NCBI GenBank assembly: GCA_002437415.1
Contig: DJPL01000058.1
Location: 1-34,494, forward strand
DNA from: Ruminococcaceae bacterium UBA6413
GTDB lineage: Bacteria; Bacillota; Clostridia; Oscillospirales; Ruminococcaceae
DNA length: 34,494 nt
Direction: 5' to 3'
In this document: positions 16,236 through 23,944 of the stretch, piece after piece
Layout of the letters: each line of letters starts with the position of its first letter
Position numbering within the stretch: position 1 is the first letter of the stretch
Made by a program: the position numbers and the translations under genes
Notes under the pieces: generated by a model
The model's database searches: none
What the model was told of the DNA's origin: nothing
What the model saw: the letters and a program-made list of their open reading frames with translations, nothing else

Positions 16236-17093
16236 TTACTTTCTCTTCTTAGCAACGATAACTGCACCTGCAGCTACGATAGCTACGCCTGCAACTGCGG
16301 CTACGCCTTCAACACCTGTGTTTGTGTTGTCCTTTGTAGAATCGCCTGTTGTAGGAGCGTCTGTAGCGGGAGCATCTGTGTCAGCAGGAGCTTCTGTATC
16401 AGCGGGAGCTTCTGTATCATCAGCAGAACCGCCGCCGAGGATAGCATCGATACCTGTGATTGTGAATGTTACTTCGAGCTTCTCATTGAAGAAGATGTCA
16501 GCAACGTTTAAAGGAGCGTCAGCCTTTGTATCGCCGTACTCGTTGTAAAGTTCGATACGGAGCTTGCCGTTACCTTCGATATCACCAAAGAGGATCTTGC
16601 TGGAATCAACAGCAACTTCTGTTGTTTCGCCGTCCTTAACCTGTGTGAGCTTAACGTCTGTTACGTTAACACCCTTTGACTTAGCGAATTCCATCTTTTC
16701 AGCGCCTGTCTTGAGGTCATCGTAACCGTCGCAGTCCTTACCGATACCTAAAGCTGTACCGAGATCAGCAATATCAACGTTGAATACTACAGCGCCTTCG
16801 CCCTGAACAGCAGCCATAACTTCATCGCCTGTTTCTTCGTCAATAGAAGAAGCCTTGATGTCAGAGATTGATACTGTGTATGTACCATCCTTAGTAACTT
16901 CTGCAGTGCCTGCTGTCCACTCTGTAACAGAACCGTCAGAACCTTCTGTGTGACCTGTGCCGTCCATGATTGAGGGATACCAGTCAGCGTCAGCGTACAT
17001 AAGGAAAGCATCATACTGAGCAGATGCTGCAACAGCCATTGTACCTGCTACTGATGTAGCAATGATACCGGCCATGATCTTTCTTAACTTCAT
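16236..17093 (-). CDS. Secreted, C-terminally anchored surface protein
   Basis: The 285-aa product starts at ATG 17093, with GGAGG 8 bases upstream; an in-frame start five codons earlier has no such site. The signal peptide is cleaved after about residue 25 (VAASA). A beta-rich ectodomain (about 26-215; it opens YDAFLMYADADWYPSIMDG) suggests a carbohydrate-binding-like sandwich, unproven. A threonine/proline/alanine/aspartate repeat linker follows (TEAPAD repeats), then TNTG, a hydrophobic helix and a KKRK tail. The end is laid out like a sortase signal but lacks LPxTG; the NTG triad is at best a degenerate form. It may simply be membrane anchored. The gene is monocistronic, with its own promoter and terminator. 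Confidence 0.75.
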   Translation of the reverse strand: MKLRKIMAGIIATSVAGTMAVAASAQYDAFLMYADADWYPSIMDGTGHTEGSDGSVTEWTAGTAEVTKDGTYTVSISDIKASSIDEETGDEVMAAVQGEGAVVFNVDIADLGTALGIGKDCDGYDDLKTGAEKMEFAKSKGVNVTDVKLTQVKDGETTEVAVDSSKILFGDIEGNGKLRIELYNEYGDTKADAPLNVADIFFNEKLEVTFTITGIDAILGGGSADDTEAPADTEAPADTDAPATDAPTTGDSTKDNTNTGVEGVAAVAGVAIVAAGAVIVAKKRK

Positions 17094-17153
17094 TGTAATG
17101 TCCTCCATTTAGAGTTTTTTTGGATTTACACAAATAAAAAATTTGCTATCATC

Positions 17154-17182
17154 ATTATAAATGAAATCGTTTTTATAATCAA
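17154..17182 (-). promoter_or_regulatory. Promoter of the surface-protein gene
   Basis: On the minus strand TTGATT (17177-17182) and TATAAT (17154-17159) are 17 bp apart, with a leader of about 55 nt to the ATG at 17093. Confidence 0.72.
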
Positions 17183-17421
17183 TAGGCAATGTCAACAAAG
17201 CAACTTTGGATTTTTGTGAAACTTGTACAAACGTCATACTTTAATTTCCACGTTTTGACCTAATGTAACATTGTTACACGGAAATTTAGGTAAAACAGCC
17301 GCTAAATTTGCTTAAACGACATTTTATTCCAACGAATTGGCGAGCTTTAAAACGGTTAATATAATAAAGAAAAAAAGGCGAAAAACACGAATTGATAAAA
17401 ATTTTCAAAAAGGTATTGCAA
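17183..17421. other. Intergenic region between divergent genes
   Basis: AT-rich region with no open reading frame, hairpin or repeat that I could support. It separates the divergent surface-protein and efp promoters. Confidence 0.5.
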
Positions 17422-17449
17422 TTGCGGGCGGAATAATGTAAAATATAAT
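17422..17449 (+). promoter_or_regulatory. Promoter of efp
   Basis: TTGCGG (17422-17427), a 16-bp spacer and TATAAT (17444-17449), giving a leader of about 90 nt before the efp ATG. Confidence 0.6.
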
Positions 17450-17546
17450 AGATAGAATATGGGGCTGAGAGAAACAGATCTTTAACCGACTTTCAGCGGC
17501 GGTTATCCGCATAAACCCGATAAAATATACGGAGGTATTTTAAAAT

Positions 17547-18113
17547 ATGATCACAGCAGGCGATTTCAGAAACGGCATGACCTTTGAAGAGGACGGCAAC
17601 GTAATGCAGATCATTGAGTTCCAGCACGTAAAGCCCGGTAAAGGTGCCGCTTTCGTAAGAACCAAGATCAGAAACGTAATTACGGGTTCGGTAGTTGAAA
17701 AGTCCTACAACCCTACAGCTAAGTTCCCCACAGCTTACGTTGAAAGAAAGGATATGGAGTACACCTATAACGACGGTGACCTTTATCACTTTATGGATTC
17801 CGAAACATACGAAGATGTACCGATAAACAAGTCGGAGCTTTCAGACAACTTCAAGTTTGTTAAGGAAAATATGGTATGTAAAATTCTCTCTTACAAGGGT
17901 AAGGTATTCGGCGTAGAGCCCCCCAACTTTGTAGAGCTTGAAATTACAGATACAGACCCCGGTTTCAGAGGCGATACAGCTACAAACGTAACTAAGCCCG
18001 CTACTCTTGAAACAGGCGCAGAGATCCGTGTTCCTCTGTTCGTAGAGATCGGTGATATTATCCGTATCGATACAAGAACAGGCGAATATATGGAGCGTGT
18101 TACAAACAAGTAA
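17547..18113 (+). CDS. efp: Translation elongation factor P
   Basis: The 188-aa protein has three OB-like domains of standard length. Domain I opens ITAGDFRNGMTFEEDGNVMQI and carries the conserved tip loop KPGKGAAFVRTK, with K32 at the position that is modified or invariant in EF-P. The C-terminal signature PLFVEIGDIIRIDTRTGEYMER is intact. It binds stalled ribosomes between the P and E sites and promotes peptide bonds at polyproline stretches. The ATG has ACGGAGG upstream. The acidic zinc-ribbon gene follows after 55 bases and is probably co-transcribed. Confidence 0.97.
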   Translation: MITAGDFRNGMTFEEDGNVMQIIEFQHVKPGKGAAFVRTKIRNVITGSVVEKSYNPTAKFPTAYVERKDMEYTYNDGDLYHFMDSETYEDVPINKSELSDNFKFVKENMVCKILSYKGKVFGVEPPNFVELEITDTDPGFRGDTATNVTKPATLETGAEIRVPLFVEIGDIIRIDTRTGEYMERVTNK

Positions 18114-18168
18114 TTGCAAATAGCGATTGCTCTATGTAGCTACCGAAGGTAAAAGGAGGATTTTTACT

Positions 18169-18624
18169 ATGACAGTTGCAGAAAAGGTATCATACATCAA
18201 GGGACTTGCAGAAGGTCTCGGTGTTGATGATTCAACAAAGGAAGGCAAAGTGCTCGCTGCTATCGTTGACGTACTTGACGATATTGCACTGACACTCGGC
18301 GATATAGACGAAGAACTGAACGACGTGGCTGACGTTATGACCGATATGGAAGAAAGCGTTGACTGCCTCGAGGACGTTGTTTACGGCGAAGACGATGACG
18401 ATTACGACGACTGTGATTGTGACGACTGCTGTGACGAGGACGACTTCGACGATGATATGTACGAAGTGACCTGCCCCAGCTGTGGTAACACCATCACTGT
18501 TGACTTTGACGTTATCCAGTCAGGCGAAATTCCCTGCCCCAACTGCGGTGAAACACTTGAGTTTGACCTCAGCTGCTTAGAGGACGAGGAGTGCGACTGC
18601 GGTTGCCACCACGACCATGAATAA
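18169..18624 (+). CDS. Acidic zinc-ribbon protein (CD1247 N-terminal domain-like)
   Basis: The 151-aa protein starts at ATG 18169 after AAAGGAGG; an in-frame TTG 14 codons upstream lacks one. The N-terminus (EKVSYIKGLAEGLGV, then STKEGKVLAAIVDVLDDIA) is a conserved helical domain of Clostridia. A remarkable stretch of aspartates and cysteines follows (about 75-97). A zinc ribbon with CPSC (102-105) and CPNC (123-126) comes next, and the tail is CDCGCHHDHE. Function is unknown; metal binding is very likely. Co-transcription with efp suggests a translation-linked or general role, as inference only. Confidence 0.78.
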   Translation: MTVAEKVSYIKGLAEGLGVDDSTKEGKVLAAIVDVLDDIALTLGDIDEELNDVADVMTDMEESVDCLEDVVYGEDDDDYDDCDCDDCCDEDDFDDDMYEVTCPSCGNTITVDFDVIQSGEIPCPNCGETLEFDLSCLEDEECDCGCHHDHE

Positions 18625-18637
18625 TTGATATTTACAG

Positions 18638-18672
18638 TAACCGCCGAGCGTAAAAGCACGGCGGTTATTTTT
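18638..18672 (+). terminator. Intrinsic terminator of the efp operon
   Basis: A 9-bp stem TAACCGCCG/CGGCGGTTA, a 12-nt loop and five T. Confidence 0.9.
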
Positions 18673-18715
18673 GTATCTGTAAAACGGACGAATTAAGTCT
18701 TTTTAGTAACCTGCC

Positions 18716-18744
18716 TTGATTTTTCGTTATAATAGTGGTATACT
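18716..18744 (+). promoter_or_regulatory. Promoter of mrp
   Basis: TTGATT (18716-18721) and TATACT (18739-18744) with a 17-bp spacer and a TGG extension before the -10. The overlapping TATAAT at 18728-18733 has no matching -35. Confidence 0.65.
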
Positions 18745-18786
18745 TACAGCATAAACGGCTTTTGCCGATCGAAAGGAAACGAAATT

Positions 18787-19611
18787 ATGAGCGGATGTAC
18801 TCACGATTGCAGTTCATGTTCTCAGAGCTGCGGTGAAAGAACAGCACCTCAGAGCTTTCTTGAAAAGCCCCACGAGCTGTCACATATAAAGAAAGTAATA
18901 GGTATAGTAAGCGGTAAGGGCGGCGTAGGCAAGTCGATGGTCACCTCACTTATGGCTGTGACCATGCAGAGAAAAGGCTTTAAGACCGCCGTGCTTGACG
19001 CAGATATAACAGGTCCGTCTATCCCCAAGGCTTTCGGTCTTCACGAAAAGGCAACGGGCGACAACACAGGCATATACCCTGTTATGACAAAGACAGGCAT
19101 TGAAGTAATGTCGGTAAACCTGCTTTTACCCAATGAAACCGACCCTGTTGTATGGAGAGGTCCTGTTATTGCAAATACAGTAAAACAGTTCTGGACAGAC
19201 GTTATATGGAATGATGTTGACTATATGTTCGTTGATATGCCGCCCGGAACAGGCGACGTACCGCTGACTGTGTTCCAGTCGCTTCCGATAGACGGAATTA
19301 TCGTTGTCACTTCTCCCCAGGAGCTTGTTTCGATGATTGTCGGAAAGGCTGTCAAGATGGCTGAGATGATGGACGTACCGGTTCTCGGCATAGTTGAGAA
19401 TATGTCTTACTACGAGTGCCCCGACTGCAAATCACGTCACAGCATTTTCGGCGAAAGCCACATTGAAGAGGTTGCCGCAAGGTACGATATAAAGAATATT
19501 GCAAGAATGCCGATCAACCCGAAGCTGGCGGCGGCTTGCGATAAGGGTCTTATCGAGCTGTATGAGGGCGACTGGCTTGACGAAACAGCCGATATGCTTG
19601 AAAAGCTGTAA
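18787..19611 (+). CDS. mrp: Mrp/NBP35 family iron-sulfur cluster carrier ATPase
   Basis: The 274-aa P-loop ATPase has the deviant Walker A GKGGVGKS (43-50) and the family's MPPGTGDVPLT motif. Two potential metal sites are visible: an N-terminal four-cysteine motif (C4, C8, C11, C15), as in the NBP35/ferredoxin-like extension, and the CPDC pair after ENMSYYE near the C-terminus, where the dimer binds a 4Fe-4S cluster. It is thought to load clusters onto apoproteins in the cytosol. AAAGGAAACG precedes the ATG. It stands alone between a promoter and a weak terminator. Confidence 0.93.
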   Translation: MSGCTHDCSSCSQSCGERTAPQSFLEKPHELSHIKKVIGIVSGKGGVGKSMVTSLMAVTMQRKGFKTAVLDADITGPSIPKAFGLHEKATGDNTGIYPVMTKTGIEVMSVNLLLPNETDPVVWRGPVIANTVKQFWTDVIWNDVDYMFVDMPPGTGDVPLTVFQSLPIDGIIVVTSPQELVSMIVGKAVKMAEMMDVPVLGIVENMSYYECPDCKSRHSIFGESHIEEVAARYDIKNIARMPINPKLAAACDKGLIELYEGDWLDETADMLEKL

Positions 19612-19630
19612 TAAGCTAATGAATATCATG

Positions 19631-19654
19631 ACCGCAGACACGCTCTGCGGTTTT
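19631..19654 (+). terminator. Weak intrinsic terminator after mrp
   Basis: An 8-bp stem (19631-19638 with 19644-19651), a 5-nt loop and only four T. Confidence 0.65.
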
Positions 19655-19681
19655 GAATATCCGTATTGTCAACCTTATATA
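19653..19681 (+). promoter_or_regulatory. Promoter of the birA operon
   Basis: TTGAAT (19653-19658), a 17-bp spacer and TATATA (19676-19681). The -10 box lies between the two half-sites of the dyad at 19666-19696, an arrangement suited to repression. Confidence 0.55.
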
Positions 19682-19696
19682 AAAGCGGGTTGACAG
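19666..19696. promoter_or_regulatory. BirA-operator-like dyad upstream of birA
   Basis: TTGTCAACC (19666-19674) faces GGTTGACAG (19688-19696) across 13 bases; the inner 8 bp of each half are perfect reverse complements. Known biotin operators have TTGTnAACC and GGTTnACAA half-sites with a 14-15 base gap, so this differs by one or two bases in spacing. The dyad ends 18 bases before the birA ATG. Autorepression by biotinyl-AMP-bound BirA is the natural reading. Confidence 0.6.
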
Positions 19697-19714
19697 TGAA
19701 AGGTAATTTTCTGT

Positions 19715-20701
19715 ATGAAATTAAAAGAGCAGGTACTGCTTATACTTATGAGCAGTAAAGGCGAATATGTATCGGGCGAGGATATCTCAAAGCGGCTGTA
19801 TGTCAGCCGTAATGCCGTATGGAAGGCGATAAATACGCTCAGATCGGACGGATTTATAATAGACGCGGTGCAGAATAAAGGCTATCTGCTGTCAGGCGGC
19901 GAAAGCGACGATTTTACGCGCTACGGACTTCTGCGTATAAGGCAATTACTCAAAAAATCCGCCGCCGATGCCGAAATAACCATTAAAGACACCGTAACCT
20001 CGACAAACACGCTTCTCCGCTCCGCCGCCGAAAACGGAGCACCCGATAAAACGGTGCTTATAGCGAATGAGCAGACAGAGGGCAGGGGTAGGCGCGGCAA
20101 AAGCTTCTACTCGCCTGCCGACAGCGGTATCTATATGTCGATACTTCTCCGCCCCGACTTCGGTGCGGACAAAGCGTTCATCTTGACCGCAGGTGCGGCT
20201 GTTGCGGCGGTAAGGGCGGTAAAGAAGGTATGCGGCATTGACGCGGGTATCAAGTGGGTAAACGATATTATGCTTGACGGAAAGAAAATCTGCGGAATAC
20301 TTACCGAAGCGGTAACTGATTTTGAAAGCGGCAGTCTGCAATACGCGGTAATGGGACTCGGTATAAATATAAGCCGCCCGAAAGACGGATTTCCGTCCGA
20401 AATATCCGATATTGCGTCAAGTCTTTATTCCGATGAAGCCGCAGACAGTGAGCTTAAGTGCTCGCTTGCCGCTGAAATACTGAACAGCTTTTTCGATATA
20501 TACGGGCATACATCGGCGGAGCGGCTGATCGATGAATATAAAAAATATTCCGTTGTGATCGGCAAGCGTATCAAGGTGATATCCGCGGGCACGGAATATT
20601 TTGCTACCGCTGTCGACATTGATAATGACGCACGGCTTGTTGTCAAGGACAACGAGGGAAATATACATACGTTATCCTCTGCCGAGGTTTCGGTAAGATA
20701 A
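19715..20701 (+). CDS. birA: Bifunctional biotin ligase/biotin operon repressor BirA
   Basis: The 328-aa protein has an N-terminal winged helix-turn-helix (residues about 5-60; VSGEDISKRLYVSRNAVWKAI), the biotin protein ligase core with NEQTEGRGRRGKSF (GRGRRG at 123-128), KWVNDIMLDGKKICGILTE (180-198), and a small C-terminal SH3-like domain. It makes biotinyl-5'-AMP and transfers biotin to carrier lysines, here presumably K86 of the carrier at 13795. The DNA-binding domain makes it a repressor too, and a matching operator lies just upstream. clc and the aldo/keto reductase follow at 17 and 12 bases, probably in the same transcript. Confidence 0.96.
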   Translation: MKLKEQVLLILMSSKGEYVSGEDISKRLYVSRNAVWKAINTLRSDGFIIDAVQNKGYLLSGGESDDFTRYGLLRIRQLLKKSAADAEITIKDTVTSTNTLLRSAAENGAPDKTVLIANEQTEGRGRRGKSFYSPADSGIYMSILLRPDFGADKAFILTAGAAVAAVRAVKKVCGIDAGIKWVNDIMLDGKKICGILTEAVTDFESGSLQYAVMGLGINISRPKDGFPSEISDIASSLYSDEAADSELKCSLAAEILNSFFDIYGHTSAERLIDEYKKYSVVIGKRIKVISAGTEYFATAVDIDNDARLVVKDNEGNIHTLSSAEVSVR

Positions 20702-20718
20702 CATCACAAGAGGTATAA

Positions 20719-21981
20719 ATGAATAAACTGCTTAACCATCTGCGTATCCGCAGTGAAAGACTTTACATAACGCTGAAAACGTTTTTCAAGTGGCTTGTGC
20801 TTTCGGGAATAACAGGACTGTGTTGTGGCGTTATCGGCTCGCTGTTCCATCTGTGTATGGAATTTGCCACGGAGTTCCGCACAGAGCATTCCTTTATGGT
20901 GTACTTTCTGCCGATAGCGGGACTTGCTATCGTGTTTCTGTACAGCATATGCGGACTGAAAAACGACCCGGGTACGAATATAATAATCACATCAATAAGG
21001 ACTGAGGGCAAGATCCCTGTCAGAATGGCACCGCTTATTTTCATCTCGGCGTTTATTACCCATCTGTTCGGCGGCTCGGCAGGACGCGAGGGCGCGGCGC
21101 TACAGATCGGCGGAGGGCTTTCGGCTGAGATCGCAAGGCTTCTTAAAATGAACGAGCGCAACGGAAATCTGCTTGTTATGTGCGGTATGAGCGGACTGTT
21201 CTCCGCACTGTTCGGCACGCCTGTAACCGCGACATTCTTCGCAATGGAAGTAATAAGCGTAGGCGTGTTCTACTACTCCGCTATCGTTCCGTGCTTCTTT
21301 TCGGCTGTCGTTGCGCTGGGGATATCAAGGCTGTTCGGCATAGTGCCTGTTGTATATAAGATCACTGTGCCCGAAATAAATGTTATAAATGTCGGCTTCG
21401 CTATGCTACTCGGCGTCGGTACTGCTCTGCTGAGCATTATATTCTGCTTTTCGCTTCACAGGCTGTCAAAGCTGTTATCATCGAAAATCAAGAACAGCTA
21501 TATCAGGATCTTTGCCTGCGGCTGTGTTATCGTTATACTGACGCTGATATTCGGTACGGATTACAACGGCGCGGGAATGAATATCATAATGGACGCAATG
21601 ACAGGCACTACCCGACCCGAAGCGTTCGCGCTGAAGCTTGTGTTCACCGTGATTACAATAGCGGGCGGCTACAAGGGCGGCGAAATAGTACCGTCATTCT
21701 TTATCGGAGCGACATTCGGTAATCTGTTCGGAACGCTATTCGGACTGCCACCGCAGTTCACCGCCGCGCTAGGACTTGTTTCACTGTTCTGCGGAGTGGT
21801 AAACTGCCCTGTAACTTCTCTTCTTCTGAGCATTGAGCTGTTCGGCGGAGAGGGTATAATCTTCTTTGCCGCCGCCTGCTCGGTAAGCTATATTTTGTCC
21901 GGCTACTACGGACTTTACACAGGTCAGAAGATAATGTATTCAAAGCTTCACAGCAAGTACATAAACAGACATACAAAATAA
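20719..21981 (+). CDS. ClC family chloride channel/transporter
   Basis: The 420-aa polytopic protein contains GGSAGREGAALQIGGGL, the ClC selectivity motif GREG(P/A) with the gating glutamate E124. A later segment (KGGEIVPSFFIGATFGNLFG) corresponds to the GxFxP motif region. The first ClC motif, GSGIP, is replaced by DPGTN (about 83-87), so chloride selectivity is uncertain. There is no C-terminal CBS pair. It would carry chloride or another anion across the cytoplasmic membrane. It is translationally close to birA, without obvious functional link to biotin. Confidence 0.9.
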   Translation: MNKLLNHLRIRSERLYITLKTFFKWLVLSGITGLCCGVIGSLFHLCMEFATEFRTEHSFMVYFLPIAGLAIVFLYSICGLKNDPGTNIIITSIRTEGKIPVRMAPLIFISAFITHLFGGSAGREGAALQIGGGLSAEIARLLKMNERNGNLLVMCGMSGLFSALFGTPVTATFFAMEVISVGVFYYSAIVPCFFSAVVALGISRLFGIVPVVYKITVPEINVINVGFAMLLGVGTALLSIIFCFSLHRLSKLLSSKIKNSYIRIFACGCVIVILTLIFGTDYNGAGMNIIMDAMTGTTRPEAFALKLVFTVITIAGGYKGGEIVPSFFIGATFGNLFGTLFGLPPQFTAALGLVSLFCGVVNCPVTSLLLSIELFGGEGIIFFAAACSVSYILSGYYGLYTGQKIMYSKLHSKYINRHTK

Positions 21982-21993
21982 GGAGGACTTCTT

Positions 21994-22995
21994 ATGGAGT
22001 ACGCATTTTTAGGCAACACCGACATCAAGGTATCAAAAATTTGCCTCGGTTGTATGAGCTTCGGCAAGGCGGGACTTATGCACGACTGGACGCTTGACGA
22101 AAAGCAGAGCGAGGAAATGATACACTATGCGCTTGACAACGGCATAAACTTCTTTGATACCGCGAACTGCTATTCGGCGGGCACAAGCGAGGAATATCTC
22201 GGAAAGGCGCTGAAAAATATTCCGCGCGACAAGGTCGTGATCGCGTCAAAGGTATACTTCAACGAGGGTAGGTTGTCAAAAGCCGCTATAGAGCGTGAGA
22301 TCGACGGCACTCTGTCAAGGCTCGGCACTGATTATCTCGACCTTTATATAATCCATCGCTTCGACTATGAAACGCCGATCGAGGAAACTATGCAGGCGCT
22401 TGACAGCCTTGTAAAGGCGGGTAAGGTGCGTGCACTCGGCGCGTCGGCAATGTACGGCTATCAGTTCCACAATATGCAGATCACTGCACGCGATAACGGC
22501 TGGACGCAGTTTTGCGCTATGGAAAATCACTATAATCTGCTTTACCGCGAGGACGAGCGCGAGCTTATCCCGATATGTAAGCAGATGAACGTTTCGCTTA
22601 TGCCGTACAGCCCGCTTGCTTCGGGACATCTTGCAAGAGCGCAGTGGAAAGCGGATACTCTCAGGGGAAAAACGGATAAGGTCGCAATGGGCAAATATGA
22701 CCGCACCGAACAGCAGGATATGCTTATAGTAAAGCGTGTCACTGAGCTTGCGGAAAAGTATGGCTGTAAGATGTCACAGATAGCTGTAAGCTGGCATATG
22801 GCAAAGGGTGTTGCTTCGCCTATTATCGGAGCTACAAAGATAAAGTATCTTGAAGAGGCTGTAGGTTCGTTTGATGTAAAGCTTACCGCCGAAGATGTCG
22901 CTTATCTTGAGGAGCTGTACATTCCGCACAGGATAGTAGGTGCTATTGATAAAAACCCGTCACAGGGCGTCGTATTGCTTGATGAGAAAAAATGA
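21994..22995 (+). CDS. Aldo/keto reductase
   Basis: The 333-aa TIM-barrel oxidoreductase opens EYAFLGNTDIKVSKICLGCMSFG. The catalytic tetrad is complete: D55, Y60 (FFDTANCYSAG), K86 (ASKVYF) and H121 (YIIHRFD). The C-terminal cofactor-phosphate region SPIIGATKIKYLEEAV is typical, so NADPH is the likely cofactor. The substrate is unknown, probably a small aldehyde or ketone. A strong AAGGAGG precedes the ATG. It is the last gene of the birA run. A 20-bp palindrome overlaps its stop codon and a terminator follows at 23061. Confidence 0.92.
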   Translation: MEYAFLGNTDIKVSKICLGCMSFGKAGLMHDWTLDEKQSEEMIHYALDNGINFFDTANCYSAGTSEEYLGKALKNIPRDKVVIASKVYFNEGRLSKAAIEREIDGTLSRLGTDYLDLYIIHRFDYETPIEETMQALDSLVKAGKVRALGASAMYGYQFHNMQITARDNGWTQFCAMENHYNLLYREDERELIPICKQMNVSLMPYSPLASGHLARAQWKADTLRGKTDKVAMGKYDRTEQQDMLIVKRVTELAEKYGCKMSQIAVSWHMAKGVASPIIGATKIKYLEEAVGSFDVKLTAEDVAYLEELYIPHRIVGAIDKNPSQGVVLLDEKK

Positions 22996-23009
22996 TAACG
23001 TTATCATTT
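22990..23009. promoter_or_regulatory. Perfect 20-bp palindrome over the aldo/keto reductase stop codon
   Basis: AAATGATAAC is followed directly by its exact reverse complement GTTATCATTT. It lies 20 bases upstream of the consensus promoter at 23030. It could be an operator for that promoter; as an RNA hairpin with no loop bases it would be poor. Confidence 0.55.
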
Positions 23010-23029
23010 CATAAACAGTCGTATCACCC

Positions 23030-23058
23030 TTGACAAAGCTTAATATTTAACGTATAAT
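23030..23058 (+). promoter_or_regulatory. Perfect consensus SigA promoter
   Basis: TTGACA (23030-23035), 17 bp, TATAAT (23053-23058). It is the only fully consensus promoter found in the window, yet the next thing transcribed is the terminator at 23061-23100. Confidence 0.8.
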
Positions 23059-23060
23059 AA

Positions 23061-23100
23061 TCTTGCTCATTCGATTTCAAAGTCGTGAGCAAGATTTTTT
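23061..23100 (+). terminator. Strong terminator directly downstream of a consensus promoter
   Basis: The stem TCTTGCTCA/TGAGCAAGA (23061-23069 with 23086-23094) is extended by CGA/TCG inside and followed by six T. It would end the birA-clc-reductase transcript. For the promoter at 23030 it starts at about +1, so any transcript would be about 36 nt unless the polymerase reads through. Confidence 0.88.
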
Positions 23101-23154
23101 GACATATGGTTAGTTTCGGATAACTTGTCTGGGCTGTTTTTTTACTCCTCGGAG

Positions 23155-23168
23155 TTAGTTGACACTAA
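23155..23168. promoter_or_regulatory. Small dyad before the ABC exporter genes
   Basis: TTAGT and ACTAA flank four bases, and the first half (GTTAGTT) is repeated directly at 23109. It resembles a MarR/TetR-type operator, but no such regulator gene is nearby. Confidence 0.35.
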
Positions 23169-23198
23169 TCTAAAACAAATGTGTTTGGAGGAAACAGA

Positions 23199-23942
23199 AT
23201 GTCAATCCTTAAGATCGAAAATCTGAAAAAGAACTTTGCCGATATGACCGCTGTTGACGGTCTTTCGCTTACTGTAGAAGCAGGTGAAATTCACGGTATA
23301 TTAGGTCCGAACGGTGCCGGAAAAAGCACAACGATAAACTGCATACTCGGACTGCTTGACAATGATGGCGGAAAGATAGAATTTGAGGACGGTAAAAGCA
23401 TCTCAAAATGGAGAAAGAATATAGGCTATGTACCGCAGGATCTTGCTATTTATCCTGACCTTACCCCGGAAGAAAATATATCTTTCTTCTGCGCTCTTTA
23501 CGGATACAAGGGCGCAGAGCTTAAAAAGCGTGTGAATGACGCTCTTGAATTTGTCGGACTTACCGATGTGAGAAGTAAGAAGTCAAAGGAATTTTCTGGT
23601 GGTATGAAGCGCAGGCTCAATATGGCGTGCGGCATCGCACACAGCCCCAAGCTTGTTATCATGGACGAGCCGACAGTCGGAATTGATCCGCAGTCGAGAA
23701 ACAGGATACTCGAAAACGTAAGACAGCTCAATGAACAGGGCACGACCGTAATATACACCACCCACTATATGCCTGAGGTCGAGGCGCTCTGCAACAAGCT
23801 GACTATCGTTGACCACGGCAAGGTAATAGCCGCAGGTACCAAATCCGAGATCATCGCAGGTATGAATGTCGAGGGAATTACACAGGAATCGGCGCTTGAA
23901 GATGTATTCCTTGCGCTCACGGGAAAAGAGCTGAGGGACTGA
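23199..23942 (+). CDS. ABC exporter ATP-binding protein
   Basis: The 247-aa ATPase starts at ATG 23199, after GGAGG. It has Walker A GPNGAGKST (36-44), signature FSGGMKRR, Walker B LVIMDEPTVGIDP and an H-loop in TTHYMPE. The DEPTVGIDP form and the ALEDVFLALTGKE C-terminus are typical of ABC-2 (DrrA/CcmA-like) exporters of drugs, antibiotics or lipids. It forms a unit with the two permeases that follow with 2-base spacing and a 1-base overlap. The substrate is unknown. Confidence 0.94.
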   Translation: MSILKIENLKKNFADMTAVDGLSLTVEAGEIHGILGPNGAGKSTTINCILGLLDNDGGKIEFEDGKSISKWRKNIGYVPQDLAIYPDLTPEENISFFCALYGYKGAELKKRVNDALEFVGLTDVRSKKSKEFSGGMKRRLNMACGIAHSPKLVIMDEPTVGIDPQSRNRILENVRQLNEQGTTVIYTTHYMPEVEALCNKLTIVDHGKVIAAGTKSEIIAGMNVEGITQESALEDVFLALTGKELRD

Positions 23943-23944
23943 GT

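Noticed and set aside
16032..16548. Two plus-strand frames overlapping the end of the surface-protein gene
   Set aside because: They run through two terminators and mirror the TEAPAD repeat codons of the minus-strand gene.
18728..18733. TATAAT upstream of mrp as the -10 box
   Set aside because: No -35 at a suitable distance; the overlapping TTGATT-N17-TATACT pair explains the region better.
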